Source: Lentzea xinjiangensis (GTDB taxonomy: Bacteria; Actinomycetota; Actinomycetes; Mycobacteriales; Pseudonocardiaceae). Taken from it: 64,000 nt of DNA. A model generated the notes under the pieces. The model was not told the origin of the DNA. It ran no database searches and saw only the letters and a program-made list of their open reading frames with translations. The stretch covers positions 372,001 to 436,000 of the forward strand of contig NZ_FOFR01000002.1 in the NCBI RefSeq assembly GCF_900110955.1, given 5' to 3'. Positions 57,933 through 64,000 of the stretch are shown here, piece after piece (position 1 is the first letter of the stretch; every line of letters starts with the position of its first letter). A program made the translations under genes and the position numbers.

Positions 57933-60266
57933 TCAGGAGGCCGATCCGGTCCCCAGGATGTGCCGCAGCTGAGCCAGCAGGTCCGAGCGGGAGGTGGATC
58001 CCAGCCGCTGCCGCATCCGGGCCATGTGGTGCTCGACGGTCTTGGCGGAGATGAACAGCCGGTCCCCCACCTGCTTGTAGGTCATCCCCTCCACGACGAG
58101 CTGAGCGACCTCCCGCTCGCGGTCGCTGAGCTTCCCGGCGTCCTCGACCACGACGGCCGCGGCGTCCTCGGGAGCCCGCCGGGCGGAGACCGGCCGGCCC
58201 TGCAACAAGCGGGCGCAGTCGAGCAACCGGACCATCGCCTGCCGGTCGGACGTCCGGATGGCCGCCTGCCCGGCCAGCCTCGAGGCGTCCCACCACAGCC
58301 CGACGGCGTGCAGGCTGCGGGCGGCCTCCTCGACCCGGTCCGGGTCGACCTTCCCGGCGACGACGTCCAGCCAGCACTCGGCGGCACCGGACATGACGGC
58401 GCAGTAGCGGGAGTGCTCCCGGTTCACCGCCAGCGCGGCGGCGTGCTCCTCGGCGGCGGCGGCGTTCTCGTCGATGATCGCCGCGTGCAGCAGGCTCCAG
58501 TGCAGCTGCGTGGTCCACAACGGCGGATTTCCCAGCGATTGCAGCAAGGCACGGGCCTGCGCCAGGTGCGGCGCCAGCCGTCCCTGGTCGCGCAACCGGG
58601 CGGCCGCCGCCGCGAACTCCCCCAGCGGCAACAGGCTGAACAGGTCCACCGGGTGCCGCAGCACCGCCTCGCAGGCCTGCTCCCAGGTGCGCCGCAACGT
58701 CGCCAGGTCGCTGTTGCGCCGCGCCACGCCCACCTCGAGCGCCACCGCGAAGATCCAGTCACGCGGCTCGAAAGCACCGCGAACGGACATCAACGTCTCG
58801 CGGGCGACCGTGAGGTTTCCGCGCAGCATGTGCAGCCAGGCCTGCAACAGCCGATGCCGCACCGACATCAGCACGCCACCGGTGCCGGCCTCCACCGCCC
58901 GGTCCAGCACCGACTCGGCGACGTTCGGCTCACCGCAGTGCACCGCCACCAGAGCGGCCAGCGCGGCCGGGCTGTCCGGCAGCAACACCGCGCCACGGGC
59001 CGGTTCCAGCATCGACGACGCCCTGACCAAAGTGGACAGTGCGGCGGTCTCGGCCCCGGCGACCGACTGCCGGACGCCCTGCAGCATCAACGAGGCGGCG
59101 CCTCCGAGCATGGTCGGCGGCTGCGGCGGCGCCTCCTCGAACAGGTGCCCGGTGCCGATCAGGCCGATCCCGGCGAAGGCGGCCGCGTACGGGGTGGCCG
59201 CCCAGCGGAACAGCTCGGTGCTGCGGGCCAGCTGACCGCGGTGCGCGAGGGCGACGGCCGCGACCTCGGCCGCGGTGCGGCGGTGCGGGGTGTCGGAGGT
59301 GCTGATCACCTTGTCGGCGAGCCGCAGGGCGCCGTCGAGGTCGCCGGCCATCGCCGAGGCCGTCGCCCACTGCGCGGCGGTCTCGGCGGAGGGCGCCCCG
59401 CCACCGGTCGAGGCGGCGAACAACCGGGCGGCCAGTCCGGGGTCGGCGGCGAGCGCCTCACGGGCGGCGGCCGCGAAGACCGGCCCGCCGATCCCGGTGT
59501 CCAGCAGGGGTCGCACGAGCTCCAGGACGGGACCGCCGCGGTCGAGCTGGAGCTGGGCCAGCTTCTGGCGGACCGCGATCCGGCGCTCGGCGCGGGTCAG
59601 CGCGGCCACCGCCCGGTGCGCGAGGGGCAGCAGGGTGCCGTCCTCGGCGAGCATCCCGGTGGCGCGCGCGGCCTCGATGATGTCGCTGACCTCGTCGAAG
59701 TCCTTGTCCAGCAACGCCGAGAGCAGGTCCAGGCGCTGGGCGGCGCCGGCTTCGGCAGCCAGCAGGAACTTCTGCAGGTCCGGGTCCAGCCAGTCGAGCT
59801 CCGAGCGGAACGCGCCCAGCGCGTCGGCGGAGACCTCGGCCACGGGACCGAGGCGTTCCACCAGGCCGGGCACACCGCCGGTCTGCGCGAACACGAAGTC
59901 CACCACGGGCTTCGGCGCGTGCAGGACCTCGCGCACCTGCTCGCGCGACAACGGCGCCAGCGGCACGACCACCGCGCCGCGGGTCAGCTCGGCCAGCACC
60001 GCGCGGCGCGGCCACGGGCGGTAGGCCAGCACCAGCAACGGCTCGGACGTGAGCGCGCGCAGGGCGTCGTCGTCCAGCAGGTGCGCGTCGTCGACCACGC
60101 GCACGGCCGGGTTGGAGATCTCCGAAAGCAGCGCTGTCTTGCCGTAACCGCCAGGCGCCGCGACAACAACGCGCAGGCTCGTGCCCGCCTCCGCGTCGTT
60201 GATCCGGTCGAGGACACCTCGCACGGAGGAGTCCAGCACCAACCTGGCTCGCGTGGTCACGCTCAA
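57933..60266 (-). CDS. iniR: IniR-like P-loop LuxR-family transcriptional regulator
   Basis: A 777-residue regulator with MalT/LAL layout: N-terminal NTPase (LRVVVAAPGGYGKTALLSEI, Lys43), Walker B-like VRVVDDAHLLDDDA, a long TPR-like helical region (about 230-690) and a C-terminal LuxR helix-turn-helix (LSDREREVAQLVVEGMTYKQ, FISAKTVEHHMARMRQRLG). It lies beside iniB and iniA, so it is probably the counterpart of mycobacterial IniR, which activates iniBAC on cell-wall stress. Its start overlaps the stop of the Hsp70-like gene by 4 bp, so the two form an operon. Confidence 0.85.
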   Translation of the reverse strand: MSVTTRARLVLDSSVRGVLDRINDAEAGTSLRVVVAAPGGYGKTALLSEISNPAVRVVDDAHLLDDDALRALTSEPLLVLAYRPWPRRAVLAELTRGAVVVPLAPLSREQVREVLHAPKPVVDFVFAQTGGVPGLVERLGPVAEVSADALGAFRSELDWLDPDLQKFLLAAEAGAAQRLDLLSALLDKDFDEVSDIIEAARATGMLAEDGTLLPLAHRAVAALTRAERRIAVRQKLAQLQLDRGGPVLELVRPLLDTGIGGPVFAAAAREALAADPGLAARLFAASTGGGAPSAETAAQWATASAMAGDLDGALRLADKVISTSDTPHRRTAAEVAAVALAHRGQLARSTELFRWAATPYAAAFAGIGLIGTGHLFEEAPPQPPTMLGGAASLMLQGVRQSVAGAETAALSTLVRASSMLEPARGAVLLPDSPAALAALVAVHCGEPNVAESVLDRAVEAGTGGVLMSVRHRLLQAWLHMLRGNLTVARETLMSVRGAFEPRDWIFAVALEVGVARRNSDLATLRRTWEQACEAVLRHPVDLFSLLPLGEFAAAAARLRDQGRLAPHLAQARALLQSLGNPPLWTTQLHWSLLHAAIIDENAAAAEEHAAALAVNREHSRYCAVMSGAAECWLDVVAGKVDPDRVEEAARSLHAVGLWWDASRLAGQAAIRTSDRQAMVRLLDCARLLQGRPVSARRAPEDAAAVVVEDAGKLSDREREVAQLVVEGMTYKQVGDRLFISAKTVEHHMARMRQRLGSTSRSDLLAQLRHILGTGSAS

Positions 60267-61477
60267 CGGCCGTCCTCATCATCGTCTCGGGAGTCGGAGC
60301 GGGAGCCGGACCGGCGTCCGGCCGGTTTCAGCGCGCTCGCCATGCGCTTCACGCGGCGCGGCGGCAGCTCCAGCGGGGACACGTCCACCGGCGGGCGGGG
60401 CGGTGGCGCGGTGAACTCGTCGTCGTCGGGCCTCGGGGCCTCACCGACGGGGAAGCGCAGCGACGCCTCCCGGGTGTGCACCAGAACGGAGGTGTCGATG
60501 GGGTCCGGCTCGCTGTCGGGGCCCAGCACGACGAGGCGCGCGGCCACGGCGGCGCCCTTGGCCACCGAGTGCTCGGGGGCGGCCTCGGCCAGCACCCGGC
60601 AGTCGACGGACGCCGACAGCGCGTCGCCGATCACGGGCATCCGGCAGCCGCCGCCGACGAGCAGCACGGCGTCGGGCTGCACCGCCCCCACCGCGCGCAG
60701 GAACGTGGCGACCAGGTGGTCGACCGACGGCCGGACCTCCTCGACGAACTCGGCGACGCCGATCTCGACGCCGCTGATCACCACGGCCGGGCCGAACGCC
60801 CGCTTCGCCGCCTCGCACTCGGCGGCCGACACGCGTCCGTCCTTGCCGAGCCTGCCGCGCACCAGTGCCGCGAGCAGGTCGTCGAAGTCGGCGCCGGTGT
60901 GGTGGTCGACGCCCTCGATGTGGTTGACCAGTTCGAACGTCCGGTTCTGCGCGCGCTTGACGACCGACGCGGAGAACGCGTGGCTGCCCAGCGAGAACAC
61001 CGCCAACGCCGAACCGGGCACCACACGAGCACGCACGGCGTGGTTCTCGGCGGCCGCGAACGGCTCCGGCACGAGGGTCACGTCGTGCACCCCGACCGCC
61101 CGCAGCGCCCCGTGGAGCTGGCCGCGGCGATAGGGACCCCACCCGGCCGGGTGACTCACGGCCACGTGACGGGGCTGTTCACCCTCCCGGGCGACCACCT
61201 CGCCGATCATCCACATGATCAGCAACGCGGTCAGCTCCTCGGCCGGGCAGGTCTCCGGGCCCAGCGAGAACGGCACCGCGTCACCCACTCGGCGGGCGAA
61301 CCCGGTGGCTGGCCAGCCCTCGCCGCCGAACTCGCCGACGGTGAACGTCCCGGCCTCCGTGAGCTGCAGGTACGACGGCACGACCAGGGCGATCTCGGCG
61401 TCCCTGGTGCCGTCGAGGCGGCACACGGCAGCAGTCGTGCGGGTGGTCCCGACATCGACTCCGAGTACGTACGCCAC
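60263..61477 (-). CDS. Hsp70-like ATPase without a substrate-binding domain
   Basis: A 404-residue actin/Hsp70-fold protein. The first phosphate loop is VLGVDVGTTRTTAAVCRLDG. Connect and phosphate-2 regions are near VFSLGSHAFSASVVKR, and the adenosine loop is VLLVGGGCRMPVIGDAL. After the ATPase part (about 1-340), a basic, Pro-rich tail of about 60 residues replaces the substrate-binding domain. It starts with GTG behind GAGGTAAAG, divergent from iniB, and is coupled to the IniR-like gene. Similar Hsp70-like genes in actinomycetes often sit next to signalling or envelope genes. The role is unknown; a nucleotide-dependent modulator of the regulator is an inference from the coupling. Confidence 0.86.
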   Translation of the reverse strand: MAYVLGVDVGTTRTTAAVCRLDGTRDAEIALVVPSYLQLTEAGTFTVGEFGGEGWPATGFARRVGDAVPFSLGPETCPAEELTALLIMWMIGEVVAREGEQPRHVAVSHPAGWGPYRRGQLHGALRAVGVHDVTLVPEPFAAAENHAVRARVVPGSALAVFSLGSHAFSASVVKRAQNRTFELVNHIEGVDHHTGADFDDLLAALVRGRLGKDGRVSAAECEAAKRAFGPAVVISGVEIGVAEFVEEVRPSVDHLVATFLRAVGAVQPDAVLLVGGGCRMPVIGDALSASVDCRVLAEAAPEHSVAKGAAVAARLVVLGPDSEPDPIDTSVLVHTREASLRFPVGEAPRPDDDEFTAPPPRPPVDVSPLELPPRRVKRMASALKPAGRRSGSRSDSRDDDEDGR

Positions 61478-61552
61478 GTCTTTACCTCACCTGTTCGCAG
61501 CAGCGACCAGTACCTACACGGGTGAACGAGGGACGCTCAAGCACTGCCCCTA

Positions 61553-61621
61553 ACCCCCTAGGGGGTCAACGAGCGTCACCCCATCGGGGAACGGGGATTC
61601 ACTGGGAGTGATCCCCGATGT
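61553..61621. promoter_or_regulatory. Nested dyads between the Hsp70-like gene and iniB
   Basis: Three symmetric elements are packed in 70 bases. CCCCCTAGGGGG (61553-61564) is a perfect palindrome. CATCGGGGA (61583-61591) and TCCCCGATG (61613-61621) form an outer dyad. Between them lies GGGGATTCACT...AGTGATCCCC (61594-61617), a dyad with one bulge. This is the likely binding site for the IniR-like regulator and the promoter zone for both divergent units. Confidence 0.6.
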
Positions 61622-61692
61622 TCTGGGGAACCCCGCTCTCTTAGCTTTCAGCGAGACACCAACAGCCAGTGCCTCAACAGGAGTTCCCTCAG

Positions 61693-62601
61693 ATGATGCA
61701 GTCGCCCAGCACGCTCCACGACTTCGTGCTCAACCTGCTCAGCGACCCGTCCCTCAAGGCCGCGTTCGCCGCCGACGCTCAGGGCACCCTGGAGCAGGCC
61801 GGGCTGGCGGACATCACGGCTGTCGACGTTCAGGAAGTCATCCCGCTGGTCATCGACCTGCTCCCGGAGACCCCCGCGGGCCTGCCCGCCCTGGAGGGCG
61901 TCTACTTCGACGGAGTCGCGGAGGACGTCCTGGCGGAGGGACCGCTCGGCGCCATCAGCCAGCTGCAGGCCGTCGCGTCTCAGCTGACCTCGTCGGGTCT
62001 GTCCCTCGACAACATCGCCACCTCGTCCGCGGGCCTCATCGCCGCCGACGAGAACGGCCTCACCGTGTGGGCGGGCACCAACACCGCCGACACCTACGGC
62101 GCCGGCGCCGTCAAGCTCGACGGTGACTTCTCCGTCGTCGGCGACGTGACCTCGGTCCTCGACCAGACCTCGTCCCCGGTCACCGGCACCGTGCTCGACG
62201 TGACCGACACCGCGACCGCGACGGTCGACTCCACCCTCGGTGGCGTCACCTCCGCCGTTCCCGGCGCCGACGGCATCCTCGGCCACCTGGACGGCGTGAC
62301 CGGCCTGACCCACGACGCGCTGGGCGTGCTCGGCGGCAACGACGCGGGCCTCGGTGTCCTCGACGTGACCGGCCTCAACAGCATCTCCCAGGGCAACATC
62401 GGCGTGAAGACCGACGACACCCTCGGCCAGGTCCACCACACCGTCTCGGGCGTGGTCGACACCGCCACCGGCGTGACCGGCTCGGCGACCGGCCTGGTCG
62501 GCGACGCCGCGGGCGTCGGCAACGTGGTGGGCACCGTCACCGACGTGACCGGCAACGTGCCGGTCGTGGGCGACCTCGACCTGGGCGGCCTGCTCGGCTG
62601 A
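61693..62601 (+). CDS. iniB: IniB-type protein
   Basis: A 302-residue protein. The first 50 residues form the IniB N-terminal domain: MMQSPSTLHDFVLNLLSDPS, LKAAFAADAQGTLEQAGLAD, VQEVIPLVIDLLPE. The rest is low-complexity and rich in Gly, Thr, Val, Asp and Ala, with repeated motifs such as DVTG, VTGSATGLVG and GVGNVVGTVTDV. This resembles the Gly/Ala-rich C-terminus of mycobacterial IniB. No signal peptide is visible. ATG 61693 has AGGAG nine bases before; GTG 61669 is the alternative. A strong terminator follows, and iniA begins 186 bases on. IniB function is unknown; it is induced by cell-wall inhibitors in Mycobacterium. Confidence 0.9.
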   Translation: MMQSPSTLHDFVLNLLSDPSLKAAFAADAQGTLEQAGLADITAVDVQEVIPLVIDLLPETPAGLPALEGVYFDGVAEDVLAEGPLGAISQLQAVASQLTSSGLSLDNIATSSAGLIAADENGLTVWAGTNTADTYGAGAVKLDGDFSVVGDVTSVLDQTSSPVTGTVLDVTDTATATVDSTLGGVTSAVPGADGILGHLDGVTGLTHDALGVLGGNDAGLGVLDVTGLNSISQGNIGVKTDDTLGQVHHTVSGVVDTATGVTGSATGLVGDAAGVGNVVGTVTDVTGNVPVVGDLDLGGLLG

Positions 62602-62619
62602 GCCACCTGACGCACTCGC

Positions 62620-62652
62620 GAACCGGCCCCGTCGCACCGACGGGGCCGGTTC
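62620..62652 (+). terminator. 15-bp stem terminator after iniB
   Basis: GAACCGGCCCCGTCG (62620-62634) and CGACGGGGCCGGTTC (62638-62652) pair exactly with loop CAC. It may attenuate rather than abolish read-through into iniA. Confidence 0.85.
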
Positions 62653-62760
62653 GGCGTCTCTGTGACAAAACGCCCGTCCAGACGTGCATGGTGAGATACG
62701 TCACCCTCTCCCCGAACAGCCCGGTCCTGGCCTAAAGGACCAGTTCTCACGTTCGAGACT

Positions 62761-62778
62761 TTCACCCAGGGGGGTGAA
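62761..62778 (+). promoter_or_regulatory. Small dyad in the iniA leader
   Basis: TTCACCC (62761-62767) and GGGTGAA (62772-62778) flank four bases, ten bases before the iniA ATG. The GGGGGG within it may also be the ribosome binding site. A further GTGA...TCAC pair lies at about 62690-62703. Role is unclear. Confidence 0.35.
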
Positions 62779-62787
62779 CACGGCACT

Positions 62788-64000
62788 ATGAGTCAGGTGA
62801 TGGCACCGCCCTGGCTCGACGTGCTCGACGAGACGATCGGGGCCTGCGTCACGCACCGGAGGCCCGACCTGGAGGCCCGGCTGCGCGAAAAGCGGGCACA
62901 GCAACTCGACCCCAAGTTGCGCGTCCTCGTCGTCGGTGAGTCCAAACAAGGCAAGAGCCAGCTCGTCAACGCGTTGCTCAACGCGCCCGTCTGCGCGGTG
63001 GGCGACGACATCACGACGACTGTGCCGACGTTCGTGCAGCACGCCGACACGCCGTCGGCGGCGCTGGTCCGCAACACCTCCGCGCAGGGCTCGATCTACC
63101 ACGCGCCGACGGAGCGCATCGCGGTCCCGATCGAGCAGGTGACGAAACAGGCCACCGCCCACTCGCAGCACCTGGTGCGCGCGGAGATCGGCATCCCCCG
63201 CGCGCTGCTCGACAGCGGCCTGGTCCTGATCGACACGCCGGGTGTCGGCGACACCCGGTCCGCGCACACCGCCAGCACGTTCGCGACGCTGATGCAGGCC
63301 GACGCCGTGCTGCTGGTCTCCGACGCCACCGGCGAGCTGACCTCGGCGGAGATGGCCCTGCTCAAGAAGGTCATGCAGGCCTGCCCGAACGTCACGGTGG
63401 TCGTGACGAAGATCGACCTCGTGCCGGGCTGGCGCACCGTCGTGGAACGCAACCGGGCGCTGCTCGCCCGCGCCGGCGTCGCGGCGAAGCTCATCCCGGT
63501 GTCGTCGGCGCTGCGCCTGCGCGCCGCGAAGACCGGCGACCAGCGGCTCAACGCCGAGTCCGGTTTCCCCGAGCTGCTGGCCTGCGTGCAACGCGACATC
63601 GTCGCCTCCGCCGACCTGCTGGCCCGCCGCGCCGTCGCCGTCGTCGCGTCGAGCGCCCTTACCCAGCTCGTCACGCCGTTGCGCGAGGAGCTGACGGCCC
63701 ACGACTCGTCGCACACCGCGGCCACGATCTCGACGCTGCAGGAGGCGCAACGGCGCGTCGACGAGCTTCGCCGCCGGTCCGCGCGCTGGCAGAACGTGCT
63801 CAACGACGAGATGGCCGACCTGATCTCCGACGTCGAGTACGACCTGCGCGACCGGACCCGCAAGATCCTGCGCGAGGTCGACAAGACCTACGACGAGGCC
63901 GACCCGGCGATCGGCTGGGACAGGTTCGAGCAGTGGCTCGAGGACAACCTCAACGAGGCCGCCACGACGAACTTCGCCTGGCTGATGGAACGCGCGGAGT
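62788..64000 (+). CDS. iniA: IniA-type dynamin-like GTPase, 3' end beyond the window
   Basis: The open frame runs from ATG 62788 to the window edge, about 404 residues without a stop. The GTPase domain is complete. G1 is LVVGESKQGKSQLVNALL, G2 threonines are in DDITTTVPT, G3 is LIDTPGVGDTRS and G4 is VVVTKIDLVP. A long helical part follows (LQEAQRRVDELRRRSARWQN, DLISDVEYDLRDRTRKI), as in bacterial dynamin-like proteins. Together with iniB and the IniR-like regulator this is the ini locus; iniC is expected next. In Mycobacterium IniA helps membrane maintenance under cell-wall drugs. Confidence 0.92.
   Translation, partial: MSQVMAPPWLDVLDETIGACVTHRRPDLEARLREKRAQQLDPKLRVLVVGESKQGKSQLVNALLNAPVCAVGDDITTTVPTFVQHADTPSAALVRNTSAQGSIYHAPTERIAVPIEQVTKQATAHSQHLVRAEIGIPRALLDSGLVLIDTPGVGDTRSAHTASTFATLMQADAVLLVSDATGELTSAEMALLKKVMQACPNVTVVVTKIDLVPGWRTVVERNRALLARAGVAAKLIPVSSALRLRAAKTGDQRLNAESGFPELLACVQRDIVASADLLARRAVAVVASSALTQLVTPLREELTAHDSSHTAATISTLQEAQRRVDELRRRSARWQNVLNDEMADLISDVEYDLRDRTRKILREVDKTYDEADPAIGWDRFEQWLEDNLNEAATTNFAWLMERAE

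Noticed and set aside
57243-61133. 1,296-codon open frame on the plus strand
   Set aside because: It crosses the opposite strand of three genes with clear domains (GGDEF/EAL, IniR-like, Hsp70-like). Its peptide is low-complexity.

Overview
The window is high-GC, gene-dense chromosomal DNA with GTG and TTG starts, many 4-bp start/stop overlaps and strong GC bias at third codon positions. Gene content points to an actinomycete of the Pseudonocardiaceae type (Lentzea, Saccharothrix, Actinosynnema or a relative). The evidence is mycobacterial-type synteny (rsmI/pmt; 5-FTHF cyclo-ligase, galU, glp/moeA, rimJ, glpR/sepX; mscL, moaB, two-component pair, pepD/htrA), a nearly mycobacterial MprA, Eis-like and LCP proteins, and an ini locus. 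The genus is inference. I see no phage, plasmid, insertion sequence or CRISPR array.

Layout. 1-7 kb: end of an ABC-2 permease, rsmI divergent from protein mannosyltransferase, an OafA-type acyltransferase with SGNH domain, a sigma/anti-sigma-like pair and a secreted anchored protein. 7-10.6 kb: membrane Ser/Thr kinase, secreted protein, cupin, a cluster of hairpins and tRNA-Ala(CGC). 10.7-15 kb: the divisome block glpR/sepX-rimJ-glp-galU with divergent 5-formyl-THF cyclo-ligase. 15-21 kb: FmdB-type zinc ribbon protein behind a CIRCE-like operator, SAF protein, mscL, a 14-bp minisatellite, moaB, a two-component system and HtrA/PepD. 20.7-28 kb: a galactoside locus (galT, DeoR repressor, GH42 beta-galactosidase, divergent sugar ABC importer without its ATPase). 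28-36.3 kb: Nudix, signal peptidase I, mprAB, TRIC channel, nucleotidyltransferase, Eis-like acetyltransferase, hydroxyacyl-CoA dehydrogenase with EthD protein, histidine phosphatase.

36.3-38.6 kb is a zinc-starvation ribosome cassette. Cysteine-pair-free paralogues of L32, L31, L28, L33, S14 and S18, plus a CobW-like protein, are arranged around one divergent Zur-type palindrome. 39-51 kb: BluB, a stretch with a possible gene remnant, a TPR-AGDEF cyclase, an orphan LuxR regulator, a secreted penicillin-acylase-type hydrolase with a discoidin tail, FkbM methyltransferase, tRNA-Arg(CCT), a short HExxH protein, nucleoside hydrolase and an LCP protein. 51-57.7 kb: a 1,269-residue HTH-nSTAND-TM-WD40 protein, DUF2165 protein and a GGDEF/EAL protein whose EAL half is degenerate. 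57.9-64 kb: an ini-type envelope-stress locus: IniR-like regulator and truncated Hsp70 on the minus strand, facing iniB and the start of the dynamin-like iniA, which runs off the window.

The best candidates for under-described biology are the ini locus with its Hsp70-like partner and nested dyads, the CobW-like protein that has lost its GTPase motifs in the Zur cassette, the CIRCE-like site on an FmdB-family gene, and the degenerate GGDEF/EAL protein beside the nSTAND-WD40 protein.
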